Assembly (NCBI GenBank): GCA_937928005.1
Contig: CALFVD010000078.1
Span: forward strand, 1 to 49,778
DNA: 49,778 nt
Reading direction: 5' to 3'
Source of the DNA: an uncultured Neomegalonema sp.
GTDB taxonomy: Bacteria; Pseudomonadota; Alphaproteobacteria; Rhodobacterales; Rhodobacteraceae
Notes under the pieces: generated by a model
What the model was told of the DNA's origin: nothing
What the model saw: only the letters and a program-made list of their open reading frames with translations
The model's database searches: none
Shown: positions 16,149 to 27,549 of the stretch, piece after piece
Layout of the letters: every line of letters begins with the position of its first letter
Numbering within the stretch: position 1 is the first letter of the stretch
Program-made: the position numbers and the translations under genes

Positions 16149-16907
16149 TCAGGTGGGTCGCATGAATTCAGAAAGCTTTGCCGGATATTTCGACAATAGC
16201 TTGAACCAGTTCATTTTGATCCCGTTGCTGCGACAGGCGCGGAGCACTTCCCTATTGAGTTGCAACGTGCTGCGCAAGCCACCCGTGCTGGCCCCACCAC
16301 TTTGCATCATAACCCACACATCGGGTTCGTAACGTGCCTTGAGGATACCATTCTTAAAGATGCGCGCAATGAATTCATAATCTGCCGCAATACGGTAATC
16401 CGTGCGGTATAGGCCATAATGGTCAAAGACACGGCGACGCAGATACAGAGTAGTATGAGCGGGCATCAACCCCCAACCGATCCGTGCGGAACTGAACCTA
16501 GCCGAGCGATAGCGCCGGATGATTTGGTCGGGAGCCTTTGGGTGAAAGAACGCTGCATCGGCATAAACCGCATCAAGGTCAGCATCCGCATCGAACATCT
16601 CAGCAATCCGAGACAGCACATTTGGCGACGCGAACAAGTCATCGGAGTGCAAAAGCCCTATCACCTCACCCTTGGCCTTTGATATCCCTTTGTTCAAGGC
16701 GTCGTATATGCCGTTATCCGGCTCGCTAATAACAGTGTCATGCGCTCCGGCGTAGTCTTCGACGATACGTAGCGTGCCGTCCGTTGAGGCACCATCGATC
16801 ACAATATGCTCCGCCGGGTGAGTTTGCGCGGCAAGACTTTCCATCGCACGGCCAATAGTAGCCATGCGATTATAAACGGCGGTAATGACCGAAATATCAG
16901 TCACCAC
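16149..16907 (-). CDS. Family 2 glycosyltransferase, WcaE-like
   Basis: A 252-residue cytoplasmic transferase of the GT-A fold. ISVITAVYNR opens the nucleotide-binding half, followed by IVIDGASTDGT, SEPDNGIYDALNKGI and LLHSDDLF, which contains the metal-binding acidic motif. AADYEFIARIF in the second half carries the likely acceptor or base residues. The D-N-G-I-Y-D-A block resembles WcaE-type transferases of colanic-acid clusters, which suits a fucose-containing polysaccharide; the actual donor is unknown. The start is a GTG at 16907 or the GTG next to it. It follows the manC remnant by only 24 bp. Confidence 0.87.
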   Translation of the reverse strand: MVTDISVITAVYNRMATIGRAMESLAAQTHPAEHIVIDGASTDGTLRIVEDYAGAHDTVISEPDNGIYDALNKGISKAKGEVIGLLHSDDLFASPNVLSRIAEMFDADADLDAVYADAAFFHPKAPDQIIRRYRSARFSSARIGWGLMPAHTTLYLRRRVFDHYGLYRTDYRIAADYEFIARIFKNGILKARYEPDVWVMMQSGGASTGGLRSTLQLNREVLRACRSNGIKMNWFKLLSKYPAKLSEFMRPT

Positions 16908-16931
16908 GGGGCTCTATCATTATGAAGAAAT

Positions 16932-17237
16932 TTAGCTGCGGGCATAGATATCCTCGTAGCGGACGATATCGCCCTTACCGAAATAAGCATCTGTCTGCAC
17001 CTCAATTAAGAGCATTGGATCTGCCTTGGGTTTCCATGAGATGCATTCTGCCCAGCAGGGACGCAGACACACTGGTTCTTGTTTCCAGCTTGATTGTTTT
17101 GTCGATAATCATGCTGGTAATGCCCTGAAATAGCATCTAACCATCGGCGAAGTTATGGACTTCTTGATATGGCTTCCGCACGACAGCGGCCACAGATCCG
17201 TGCCGATATCGCCGCACAATACAACCGGAAAAATCAC
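16932..17237 (-). pseudogene. manC: Decayed manC (GDP-mannose pyrophosphorylase), ends only
   Basis: Read on the minus strand, a GTG at 17237 preceded by GGAG opens VIFPVVLCGDIGTDLWPLS. This matches the nucleotidyltransferase start of ManC (usual form GGxGTRLWPLSR), but the key Gly and Arg positions are changed; the frame stops after about 40 codons. After a deletion of most of the gene, the cupin-domain end appears in pieces across several frames: DKTIKLET, then NQCVCVPAGQ, then MHLMET, then PMLLIEVQTDAYFGKGDIV and RYEDIYARS with a stop at 16932-16934. Intact ManC is about 470 residues; only about 100 codons remain. It lies directly after fcl, where manC is often found, so this operon once made its own GDP-mannose. 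The end match is strong. Confidence 0.8.
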
Positions 17238-17287
17238 GTACTCCGCTCCATCAATATCGTGAATTTCGTGCCAAGCGGATCATCCGA

Positions 17288-18247
17288 TCATTTCCGGATA
17301 TCGTCACGGTGATTCATAAACCAGCGATACGTTTCCTGCACACCTTTTTCAAGCGGGATACGGGCCTTCCACCCCATCGCCGTTAGGCGCGACACGTCCA
17401 TGAGCTTTTTCGCCGTCCCATCAGGTTTTGAAGTATCGTAACCAATATCACCCTCGAATCCGGTGACTGAGGCAATCATCTCCGCCAGCTCCCTGATACT
17501 GACATCGCTCTGCGTACCGATATTCACATGCGACAGCATCGGCTCGGTATTGTCCTCGTAGGTGGCACGGGGCAGGTCGAGAACGAACATCGATGCCTCC
17601 GACATGTCATCAACATGCAGGAATTCGCGACGAGGGGTACCCGTACCCCAAATTTTCACCTCGCGAGTGCCATTTTCCACTGCTTCCTGAAACCGCCGCA
17701 TAAGAGCAGGCAACACATGGCTATTCTCGGGATGAAAATTATCGCCAGGACCATATAGATTGGAGGGCATGACGCTACGATAATCGACGCCGTGCTGGCG
17801 GTTATAGCTTTCGCACAGCTTGATGCCTGCAATTTTAGCGATGGCATACGGCTCGTTTGTGCTTTCGAGAACACCGGTCAGTAGAGCACTCTCAGGCATT
17901 GGCTGCGGTGCCATGCGTGGATAGATACACGAAGAACCAAGAAACAGTAGGCGCTGTACACCAGCGAGAAACGCCTGATGAACCACATTTGCTTCGATCA
18001 TCAGGTTGTCGTAAAGAAAATCCGCTGGATACGTGTTGTTCGCGTGGATGCCGCCTACCCTCGCAGCCGCTAAAATGACTACGTCAGGCTTTTCCGCCTG
18101 CATAAACTGCGCTACCGCAGTCTGATCCGTAAGATCAAGTTCCGCATGGGTGCGAGTTAGGATTGCTTCGACATCGCTGCGCTTCTGAAGCAGGCGTAAT
18201 ATCGCCCCCCCCACCATTCCTCGGTGACCGGCAAGATAAATACGCAT
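17288..18247 (-). CDS. fcl: GDP-L-fucose synthase
   Basis: A 319-residue short-chain-dehydrogenase-fold enzyme that epimerises and reduces GDP-4-keto-6-deoxy-mannose to GDP-L-fucose with NADPH. Evidence: the Rossmann motif [41 protein letters not shown] (Ser and Cys region), YAIAKIAG with the catalytic Tyr-x3-Lys, [19 protein letters not shown], and [14 protein letters not shown]. Length matches the family (about 310-325). The ATG at 18247 is one base after the gmd stop; longer frames run into gmd and are rejected. It supplies GDP-fucose to the polysaccharide genes downstream. Confidence 0.96.
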   Translation of the reverse strand: MRIYLAGHRGMVGGAILRLLQKRSDVEAILTRTHAELDLTDQTAVAQFMQAEKPDVVILAAARVGGIHANNTYPADFLYDNLMIEANVVHQAFLAGVQRLLFLGSSCIYPRMAPQPMPESALLTGVLESTNEPYAIAKIAGIKLCESYNRQHGVDYRSVMPSNLYGPGDNFHPENSHVLPALMRRFQEAVENGTREVKIWGTGTPRREFLHVDDMSEASMFVLDLPRATYEDNTEPMLSHVNIGTQSDVSIRELAEMIASVTGFEGDIGYDTSKPDGTAKKLMDVSRLTAMGWKARIPLEKGVQETYRWFMNHRDDIRK

Positions 18248-18248
18248 A

Positions 18249-19370
18249 TCAGTTCTCAAAGCTAACGGGCATGTCAAGGCCATGCTCTTTAAGCAGGCGA
18301 TGACGACGAGCATCTTCCAGATCACTGGCGACCATCTCGGCGACCATCTCGCGTACCGTAATCTCTGGCACCCAGCCTAAATCTTTCTTTGCTTTAGCCG
18401 GATCACCGAGCAGAGTTTCCACCTCGGCTGGACGAAAGTAACGCGGATCAATACGGATAATGACATCGCCGGGCTTGAGCGACAAAACACTGTCGCCTTC
18501 TATCGTGTCCACTATTCCGATTTCATCTACACCCTCGCCCTCAAACCGCAGGGTCATGCCCAACTCAGCCGCAGCCCATTCGATGAATTCACGCACAGAA
18601 TACTGTTCACCCGTAGCGATAACATAATCACGCGGTTCATCCTGTTGCAGCATCATCCACTGCATTCGCACGTAATCTTTAGCGTGACCCCAGTCACGCA
18701 GACTGTCGATGTTCCCCATGTAGAGGCACTCTTCTAGACCTTGGGCGATATTGGCGAGTCCACGGGTGATCTTACGCGTTACAAAAGTCTCACCACGACG
18801 CTTGCTTTCATGATTGAATAGAATTCCATTGCACGCATAGATGCCGTACGCTTCGCGATAATTGACGCAGATCCAGTAAGCATAAAGCTTAGCGACGGCA
18901 TAGGGCGAGCGCGGATAGAAAGGCGTGGTTTCGCGTTGCGGCACCTCTTGTACCAACCCAAACAGCTCGGAAGTCGATGCTTGGTAAAATCGCACGGATT
19001 TTTCCATGCCCAGCATCCGGATTGCCTCCAACAACCGCAATGTACCAAGAGCGTCCACATCTGCAGTGTATTCGGGTGCCCCAAAGCTGACCGCCACATG
19101 CGACTGCGCACCCAGATTATAGATCTCGTCTGGCTGCACCTCACTTATGATGCTCGTCAAGTTAGAACTGTCAGTCAGGTCGCCATAATGCAGCTTGAAC
19201 TGATTATGAGGCATGTGCGGATCAGTATAAATATGGTCGATTCGCTGAGTATTAAATGACGAGGCGCGTCGCTTAATACCGTGTACTTCGTATCCCTTTT
19301 CAAGGAGAAACTCGGCCAAGTATGACCCATCTTGACCCGTCACACCGGTAATAAGTGCTTTTTTCATCAT
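18249..19370 (-). CDS. gmd: GDP-mannose 4,6-dehydratase
   Basis: A 373-residue enzyme converting GDP-mannose to GDP-4-keto-6-deoxy-mannose, the first step to GDP-L-fucose. Motifs: [21 protein letters not shown] (NADP-binding), [15 protein letters not shown] (cofactor and substrate contacts), [21 protein letters not shown] with the catalytic Thr and Glu, and [15 protein letters not shown] with Tyr-x3-Lys. Length and order fit the family. It is the first gene of the operon, with about 460 bp of non-coding DNA upstream where the promoter should lie. Two adjacent ATGs (19370 and 19367) are possible starts. Confidence 0.97.
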   Translation of the reverse strand: MMKKALITGVTGQDGSYLAEFLLEKGYEVHGIKRRASSFNTQRIDHIYTDPHMPHNQFKLHYGDLTDSSNLTSIISEVQPDEIYNLGAQSHVAVSFGAPEYTADVDALGTLRLLEAIRMLGMEKSVRFYQASTSELFGLVQEVPQRETTPFYPRSPYAVAKLYAYWICVNYREAYGIYACNGILFNHESKRRGETFVTRKITRGLANIAQGLEECLYMGNIDSLRDWGHAKDYVRMQWMMLQQDEPRDYVIATGEQYSVREFIEWAAAELGMTLRFEGEGVDEIGIVDTIEGDSVLSLKPGDVIIRIDPRYFRPAEVETLLGDPAKAKKDLGWVPEITVREMVAEMVASDLEDARRHRLLKEHGLDMPVSFEN

Positions 19371-19830
19371 CAGCCTCTACGCAAAAACAATCATACTATC
19401 ACCTTTATGATCTTAGATTGGCACATTACCAAACTCAAGGTCTAAGTACCTGTCCAGAAAGAATATTAGCGCACCAAGCGCCTTAGCATAACATTGATCA
19501 TGCTGAGCTTAGTGAAGGCTTCTACAGGCTGGCTAGGCATTCAGGGTGCGGACATCGCTTAATGCCTACTCACCATCACGACAGCAGTTCACGGCCTACA
19601 AGCCATCCACAATGTGCCCCGATTGCTTTTCTGTCGTTCTAGGCCATAGCCATATGCTTTAATTTGGCTGCTGCACTTATCACCGCAGCACTCATCCACC
19701 CTTATAAATGGGTCTATTTCTTTGCTACCGAGAAACCCGGATACGGATTTCCTCTACCCATCTGAGGCAACCGATAAAGCTCTTACCTCAATCGAAAACT
19801 GATCCATATAGCTAAGAACCAACAGCGGGA
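19371..19830. other. 460-bp gap upstream of gmd, no gene recognised
   Basis: This low-GC stretch has stops in all frames and no protein or RNA family that I recognise. It must hold the promoter for the gmd operon. Near 19495-19520 there is a CATGCTGAGCTTAGTGAAGG stretch resembling a dispersed motif often seen in bacterial spacer DNA. The region may be a remnant of insertion or gene decay next to the polysaccharide operon, but nothing in it proves that. Confidence 0.4.
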
Positions 19831-20631
19831 TCACCCCAGCAAAACCGGAAACTCGTCCCCCGCCAGCGGCTCGCCATGCGCTAGCGTCACATCGGGAAAC
19901 GGCGGTGAGGTTACGATTCCCTCGCTCCGCCGGAACGTCGCCCTCTCGCCTAACAGGCGCAGCGAGAACGCCCGCCGTTGCCGTGTTGCGCTGGTATTCG
20001 CGGGCGCGCCGTGGATCGTTCGGTAATCGAACGCCACCGCGTCCCCCGGCTCCAATGCCCAGCCAACGATATCGTAATCGCCCCGATTCCCGTCGATATC
20101 GGGAATTTCCTCCAGCCCGTCATTCGCATTCAGCGGCTCGGCATTAAACCGTTGGGGTCGGTAGAATTTATCCCATTTATGCGAGCCGGAGATGAATTCC
20201 AGCGTCGTCTCGCGCGGCACCTCGTCCAGTGGCACCCAGATGCTCACCGTCTTGGCCGCATCGACGCAGTAATACGGCGCGTCTTGATGCCACGGCGTCG
20301 GCACTCCGGTCGCCGCCTCCTTGACCAGCACATGTTCATGGAACAACTGCACCGATTCCGCATCCATCAACTCGGCCCCGATCTCGGCGGCTTTCGACTC
20401 GAAGATAAAATCGCGATAATCCGAAAACCGCGCCCAGTTGCAATAATCGACGAAGAACCGTCCGCCCCCGTCCTCGCCCTTGTAGATGCGGGCGTTCGGG
20501 GCCGGATCGCTCATATTTGCGTCGATCCCATTGCGCAGCGTCTCGACCCAATCGGTGAATACGCCGCGCAGCACGGTCGCGCCCTTGTCGCGGTATTCTG
20601 CTACAGTTTCATCACTGAGATGGCGGATCAT
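19831..20631 (-). CDS. Phytanoyl-CoA dioxygenase (PhyH) family protein
   Basis: A 266-residue non-haem iron, 2-oxoglutarate-dependent oxygenase. The iron-binding facial triad is visible as His115 and Asp117 (PWHQDAPYY) and His207 (RTIHGAPANTS), with Arg219 or Arg220 placed to bind 2-oxoglutarate. The length is normal for the family. Bacterial members hydroxylate very different small molecules (phytanoyl-CoA, ectoine, proline, natural-product intermediates), so the substrate is unknown. The ATG at 20631 has GGAG about 6 bases upstream; the longer frame to 20688 is rejected. It lies 62 bp downstream of mutT on the same strand and may be cotranscribed. Confidence 0.88.
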   Translation of the reverse strand: MIRHLSDETVAEYRDKGATVLRGVFTDWVETLRNGIDANMSDPAPNARIYKGEDGGGRFFVDYCNWARFSDYRDFIFESKAAEIGAELMDAESVQLFHEHVLVKEAATGVPTPWHQDAPYYCVDAAKTVSIWVPLDEVPRETTLEFISGSHKWDKFYRPQRFNAEPLNANDGLEEIPDIDGNRGDYDIVGWALEPGDAVAFDYRTIHGAPANTSATRQRRAFSLRLLGERATFRRSEGIVTSPPFPDVTLAHGEPLAGDEFPVLLG

Positions 20632-20693
20632 GGCATTCTCCGTTCGGCTAGATGGTAGAAGGCTACGACCGAAACACGCCGCAAGCAAACCCC

Positions 20694-21089
20694 TTACAGT
20701 AAGTCACGAATAATCGGGATCAGCGGGATATCGGCGGGCGGCATCGGATAATCGCGTAGCCGCGCAGGCATCGCCCATTCCAAGGTCTGCCCCTCCTGAG
20801 GGCGCGGCGTCCCTTGCCATTTGCGGCACACGAATAATGGCATCAACAGATGGAAATCTGGATAGGCATGGCTGGCAAAGGTCAGCGGCGCGAGGCAGCT
20901 TTCCTCGGTATCCACGTCCAGTTCCTCGCGCAATTCCCGGATCAACGCCGCCTCCGGCGTCTCCCCCGGCTCGACCTTGCCCCCCGGAAACTCCCACAAC
21001 CCCGCCATAGCCTTGCCCTCAGGCCGCTTGGCCAGCAGTACCCGCCCATCGGAATCGACGAGGGCCACGGCTGAGACGAGAATGATCAT
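20694..21089 (-). CDS. mutT: 8-oxo-dGTP diphosphatase (MutT-type Nudix)
   Basis: A 131-residue Nudix hydrolase that removes oxidised dGTP from the nucleotide pool. The Nudix box is complete: GGKVEPGETPEAALIRELRE followed by ELDVD. The preceding KAMAGLWEFPGG and the C-terminal TLEWAMPARLRDYPMPPADIP are typical of MutT and separate it from other Nudix enzymes. Length matches. It follows argJ, with a possible tiny gene in between, an arrangement common in Rhodobacterales. The start is an ATG at 21089, two bases after the stop of that small frame. Confidence 0.93.
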   Translation of the reverse strand: MIILVSAVALVDSDGRVLLAKRPEGKAMAGLWEFPGGKVEPGETPEAALIRELREELDVDTEESCLAPLTFASHAYPDFHLLMPLFVCRKWQGTPRPQEGQTLEWAMPARLRDYPMPPADIPLIPIIRDLL

Positions 21090-21091
21090 GG

Positions 21092-21196
21092 TCAGCCCCA
21101 GTCCTGCGCCGGGGTCTGGACGAATGGCGTGTGATCCGTCGAGGCCCCGCAGAACGCTGCGCGTTTCCGGGAATGCGGTTTGGGAACGTGGATCAC
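21092..21196 (-). CDS. Candidate 34-residue small protein between argJ and mutT
   Basis: A GTG at 21196 overlaps the argJ stop as GTGA, and the frame ends with a TGA at 21092-21094, two bases before the mutT ATG. The peptide (begins VIHVPKPHSRKRAAF) is basic at the N-terminus and acidic at the end, with one Cys and no membrane segment. There is no homologue I know. The exact fit between two genes is what one expects of a coupled gene, but at this GC a frame this short can be open by chance. It could also be a remnant of a gene formerly in this position. Confidence 0.4.
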   Translation of the reverse strand: MIHVPKPHSRKRAAFCGASTDHTPFVQTPAQDWG

Positions 21197-22437
21197 GACC
21201 GATAATCCGCGTTGATCTCGATATACCGATGCGTCAGGTCGCAGGTCCACACAGTCGAGCGCCCCTCGCCGACCCCCACATCCACATTCACCGCCAGTTC
21301 AGCACCTTTCATATAGGCCGCACCGTCATCCTCGCGATAGGTCTCGGCAACCCAGCCGTTTTCGGCCACGAGGATATCGCCAAAGCGGATGGTCAGGCGG
21401 TCCCGGTCTGCCGACTCGCCCGATTTGCCCACCGCCATCACGATCCGCCCCCAGTTCGGGTCTTCCCCGGCAAATGCCGTCTTCACCAGCGGCGAATTCG
21501 CAATGGCCAGCGCGATCACGCGGGCGGCGGCATCCGTCTCGGCCCCGGTCACGTTCACCTCGATAAATTTCGTCGCCCCCTCGCCATCGCGCACGATCTG
21601 ATGCGCCAGATCGCGCATCACCCCATCCAGCGCCGCGCGGAAACCACTAGCCCGTGCATCGCTCGCATCCGTGACCACTGCGTTCCCCGCTTGCCCCGTC
21701 GCGGCCAACAATACGGTGTCGGAAGTCGAGGTATCGCTATCGACGGTTATGGCGTTGAAGCTACCATCCGTCGCTTCGCGTAGCATCGTCTGGAGCGCGC
21801 CCGGCGCAATCGCGGCATCGGTGAATATAAAGCCCAGCATCGTCGCCATATCCGGGGCAATCATCCCAGACCCTTTGGTGAATCCCGAAATCGTAACGAT
21901 CTTCCCGTCGATTTCCGCCGTGGCGCTCGCCAGTTTCGGAAATGTATCTGTGGTCATAATCGCCGCCGCCGCCTCGTGCCACGCATCGGGTGACAAGCGG
22001 GCGTTCAGGTCGTCCAGCACAGCCTCGATCTTCGCATGGGGCAGGCGCTCGCCAATCACCCCGGTCGATGCCTGATAGATGGCCCTTTCGTTGGTGCCCA
22101 GAATCTTTGCGACAGCCGCCCCCACCGCCGCTACGCTCTCATCGCCCGCTCGGCCCGTGAAGGCATTGGCGTTGCCAGAATTGACGATGATGCCCAGCGG
22201 CTTGCCATCGGGGGCATGGCCCCCATCCGCCAGCACATCCTGACACCACAGCACCGATGACGACCGCGTCGATGATTTGGTGAATACCCCCGCAATCGAC
22301 GATTCCGGCGCAATCCGTGCCAACATCACATCCGTTCGACCAGAATAGCGCACCCCGGCGGCACTCGCAGCGAGAGTCACACCCGCTACGGGGGCAATTT
22401 CGGGGGTAGAGGTCGGGGCGAGGGGGGAAATGGTCAT
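21193..22437 (-). CDS. argJ: Bifunctional glutamate N-acetyltransferase / amino-acid acetyltransferase
   Basis: A 414-residue enzyme that recycles the acetyl group from N-acetylornithine to glutamate in arginine synthesis and may also use acetyl-CoA. It is made as a precursor that cuts itself before a Thr nucleophile; here the motif is DMATMLGFIF with Thr199 as the new N-terminus. Other landmarks are VNSGNANAFTG, ASTGVIGERLP and EDPNWGRI near the C-terminal part, and the end is THRYIEINADYRS. Length and all landmarks are normal. It is downstream of the PPIase gene on the same strand, with a GC-rich hairpin (22462-22486) in the gap. Confidence 0.97.
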   Translation of the reverse strand: MTISPLAPTSTPEIAPVAGVTLAASAAGVRYSGRTDVMLARIAPESSIAGVFTKSSTRSSSVLWCQDVLADGGHAPDGKPLGIIVNSGNANAFTGRAGDESVAAVGAAVAKILGTNERAIYQASTGVIGERLPHAKIEAVLDDLNARLSPDAWHEAAAAIMTTDTFPKLASATAEIDGKIVTISGFTKGSGMIAPDMATMLGFIFTDAAIAPGALQTMLREATDGSFNAITVDSDTSTSDTVLLAATGQAGNAVVTDASDARASGFRAALDGVMRDLAHQIVRDGEGATKFIEVNVTGAETDAAARVIALAIANSPLVKTAFAGEDPNWGRIVMAVGKSGESADRDRLTIRFGDILVAENGWVAETYREDDGAAYMKGAELAVNVDVGVGEGRSTVWTCDLTHRYIEINADYRS

Positions 22438-22461
22438 GGGATGCTCGCTGACAATTTATTC

Positions 22462-22486
22462 CCGCCCCGGCTTAGGGCCGGGGCGG
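22462..22486 (-). terminator. GC-rich hairpin between PPIase and argJ
   Basis: Perfect 10-bp stem CCGCCCCGGC / GCCGGGGCGG with loop TTAGG (22472-22476). On the minus strand it is followed by GGAATAAATT, which is not a strong U-run, so it may only partly stop transcription from the PPIase gene into argJ. It belongs to the CCCCGG/CCGGGG hairpin family of this window. Confidence 0.5.
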
Positions 22487-22513
22487 CGCGTATCTATTTG
22501 GTGCAGAATAAGA

Positions 22514-23404
22514 TCAGTCCTTGAACATCTCGGACTGACGCACAAGGAACGAAGGCGGCATTTCTTTGGCCGTCTCGATCTTCATCCCCTCACGCACTTC
22601 TGCGATAATCGCTTGGGCCACGCCCTGCGAAGCCTGTTGACGCAGTTGCGGAGCCAATGTCTCGAAGGGGGGTGGCTGCTGGGTGCGGGTGTCTTCGACC
22701 TTGATAACATGCCAGCCGAACTGCGTTTGTACTGGGGCCGAAACAGCGCCCTTCTTCAGCGTGAACGCGGCCTCAGCAAACGGCGCAACCATCGCGTCCT
22801 TGGCAAACCAACCAAGGCTGCCCCCGTTCGGGCCGGATGGGCCGGTCGATTTTTCGGCGGCCAGTTTGGCAAAATCGGCCCCGCCCTTGATTTCCTTGAC
22901 CAGTTCCTGCGCCTCTTTCTCAGTCTTCACAAGAATGTGCCGCGCATTCACTTCCTTCTCACCCTCAAACCCAGCGGTCATCTCGTCATATTGCTCGCGT
23001 AGGCTTTCTTCCGTCACACGTGCTTCGAGCTGCTGCGTCAGATACGCCTCGGCCAATGCGGAGCGACGGATCGCCGCTAGACGATTCTGCATCTCTTTCG
23101 AGTCTTCCAGACCCTCGGCCAACGCTTTCTCATACAGCGCCGTTTCACTGATTAGCTGCTCAGTGATGCCTTCCATCAACTGATCGGCGGGCACCTGCTC
23201 GACTTCGGGTGGTAGGGTCGTGTAGATCATCGCGGCATCGGCCAGTGTGACCTTCTGGTCCCCGACGGTGGCCAGCGTTTCCGAGCCGTCATACTTTTCC
23301 AGTGCGGCCTTGATGTCCGCTTCGGATACTTCCTGCGCCCCCGCAGTCATTGGCATGGCAAAGGCGAACGCTAGGGCAATGGCCCCCGTCAGACTGTATT
23401 TCAT
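22514..23404 (-). CDS. Periplasmic parvulin-type peptidyl-prolyl isomerase
   Basis: A 296-residue exported foldase. The first 23 residues are a Sec signal peptide ending TAGA-QE. An alpha-helical N-terminal chaperone-like part follows, then the parvulin domain at about residues 150-250: VNARHILVKTE, FAKLAAEKSTGPSGPNGG, LGWFAKDAMVAPF, VQTQFGWHVIKVED. It helps fold secreted and outer-membrane proteins (PrsA/SurA type). It is divergent from secA across 339 bp, the usual position in Rhodobacterales, which links secretion and periplasmic folding. Confidence 0.93.
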   Translation of the reverse strand: MKYSLTGAIALAFAFAMPMTAGAQEVSEADIKAALEKYDGSETLATVGDQKVTLADAAMIYTTLPPEVEQVPADQLMEGITEQLISETALYEKALAEGLEDSKEMQNRLAAIRRSALAEAYLTQQLEARVTEESLREQYDEMTAGFEGEKEVNARHILVKTEKEAQELVKEIKGGADFAKLAAEKSTGPSGPNGGSLGWFAKDAMVAPFAEAAFTLKKGAVSAPVQTQFGWHVIKVEDTRTQQPPPFETLAPQLRQQASQGVAQAIIAEVREGMKIETAKEMPPSFLVRQSEMFKD

Positions 23405-23743
23405 GGATCAACCTCGAATCACTGTTTATGTATCTCCGGCAAGCTAGTGCGAAGTGGGCGACATTGACATACCCACTACCCCTGCTTAAGTGTCCGGCAG
23501 CCCTGATCTGCCGGTAAAATAAGGCGTCACGTGGGAAACGCGATGAGCTGGATAGGTAATTTCGCTTCGATTGCGAATTTTACCTATACTTTGATGTCTA
23601 ATTAATCGCGCTTCACACATGTCGCCCTAAATGTGCAGGTGATTGGAGCTAATGAGGCACAATTTCGCGACCGGACGGTCCGGCGCGACCCGTATTGCAA
23701 TCGCGCGGAGGGCCGTAGCTCGTCCGCTGAAAGGCTGTTCCTG
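23405..23743 (+). promoter_or_regulatory. Divergent control region and secA leader with two hairpins and a 20-codon frame
   Basis: This 339-bp gap separates the divergent PPIase and secA genes. Two stem-loops lie on the secA side: CCGGCAG / CTGCCGG (23494-23514, 7-base loop) followed by TAAAAT, and a longer one with arms ATAGGTAA (23552-23559) and TTACCTAT (23580-23587) plus an inner TTCGC / GCGAA. A short frame, ATG at 23543 to TAA at 23603-23605 (20 codons, starts MSWIGNFAS), runs straight through the second stem. This could be a translated leader controlling secA, but the frame has only a weak upstream GGGAAA, so it may be accidental. Confidence 0.4.
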
Positions 23744-26500
<2,757 letters not shown>

Positions 26501-26581
26501 GCAACTCGCAAAAAACACCGCATCCCCAGACCAGCGCAGCGCGATACGAGATCTCGATGATCCACGCACCGCCCTTCGGGA

Positions 26582-26600
26582 CCCCGGATCAAGTCCGGGG
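26582..26600 (+). repeat. GC-rich hairpin between secA and phzF-like gene
   Basis: Stem CCCCGGA / TCCGGGG with loop TCAAG (26589-26593), in the 122-bp gap after secA. There is no U-run, so it is not a classic terminator; it is likely a member of a dispersed palindromic repeat family. Confidence 0.55.
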
Positions 26601-26622
26601 ATGCGCCGTACAGGAGGTCGCC

Positions 26623-27522
26623 ATGCTTTCGTTCCGCACCTACGATGTCTTCACCGATACCCGCTATAGCGGCAACCCGCTCGCAATCGTTATGGGTGCG
26701 GATGATCTGTCCGATGCGGCGATGCAGACCATAGCGGGCGAGTTCAACCTCTCCGAGACGATCTTCATCCAAACCCCGGATGACCCCGCCAATACCGCAA
26801 AGGTCCGCATCTTCACCCCCGTTGCGGAACTGCCCTTTGCCGGACACCCCACCATTGGCAGCGCGATCATGCTGGCCGAGGATGCCGCCGGTTCGGGCGA
26901 TTTCGACACAACGATCACCCTCGAAGAGCGCGCCGGTCTGGTCCCGGTCATCGTCCACCGCAAAGGCGCGCATGTCACTGCCACCCTTACGGCCCCGATC
27001 ATTCCTTTCATGGTCGCCGAACCCATCCCCGAAGCCAATGCAGCGGTGGCGTTGGGCCTGAACGACAGTGATATCGGTCTGCCCGGCCATTGCCCCGGCG
27101 TTGCCGAAGGCGGCCCCCGCTTCGTCTTCGTGCCTGTGCGCGACCTCGACGCCCTCGCACGCGCATCTCCCAAGCTCGACGCCTTGATCGCACTAGAGAA
27201 CCGCTGCGGCACCGACAGCCTCTACGCCTACACCACCGGCGCAAATGGCGCAGATTACCAAGCTCGCATGTTCGCCCCGCACGGCGGCATTCCCGAAGAC
27301 CCCGCCACGGGTTCGGCCTCCGCCTGCCTCGCCGCCCATCTCGATTCCTGCGGTTTGATCGAAGACGGCACGACCGACCTCGTGCTGCACCAAGGCATCG
27401 AAATGCAGCGCCCCTCCACCATCACCCTTGGCATCGACCGCACGGATACGCTCACCGCCGTTCGCGTCGGTGGCTCCGCCATCCGCGTCAGCGAGGGGAT
27501 GCTGGAGCCACCCCATGCTTGA
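26623..27522 (+). CDS. PhzF-family isomerase/epimerase
   Basis: A 299-residue cytoplasmic protein with the two-domain diaminopimelate-epimerase-like fold. It starts LSFRTYDVFTD and has the conserved FNLSETIFI (catalytic Glu), AELPFAGHPTIGSA (His and Asp region) and DPATGSASACLAAHL. PhzF isomerises a dihydroanthranilate in phenazine synthesis, but most family members are in genomes without phenazine genes and their substrates are unknown; no other phenazine gene is seen here. The ATG at 26623 has an excellent AGGAGG 6 bases upstream. It sits between secA and the folM-like gene, with hairpins on both sides. Confidence 0.9.
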   Translation: MLSFRTYDVFTDTRYSGNPLAIVMGADDLSDAAMQTIAGEFNLSETIFIQTPDDPANTAKVRIFTPVAELPFAGHPTIGSAIMLAEDAAGSGDFDTTITLEERAGLVPVIVHRKGAHVTATLTAPIIPFMVAEPIPEANAAVALGLNDSDIGLPGHCPGVAEGGPRFVFVPVRDLDALARASPKLDALIALENRCGTDSLYAYTTGANGADYQARMFAPHGGIPEDPATGSASACLAAHLDSCGLIEDGTTDLVLHQGIEMQRPSTITLGIDRTDTLTAVRVGGSAIRVSEGMLEPPHA

Positions 27523-27523
27523 T

Positions 27524-27537
27524 CCCCGCATCCGGGG
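27524..27537 (+). repeat. Short GC-rich hairpin between phzF-like and folM-like genes
   Basis: CCCCG (27524-27528) and CGGGG (27533-27537) with loop CATC, starting one base after the PhzF stop. It is a shortened relative of the other CCCCGG hairpins, and too short to call a terminator. Confidence 0.45.
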
Positions 27538-27549
27538 AAGCACATCTCC

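Noticed and set aside
16922-17128. Plus-strand open frame of 68 codons downstream of the glycosyltransferase start
   Set aside because: It is antisense to the recognisable manC remnant and has no protein-like features.
26623-27522. Phenazine biosynthesis locus
   Set aside because: Only a PhzF-like gene is present; no other phenazine genes are nearby and most PhzF relatives have other roles.
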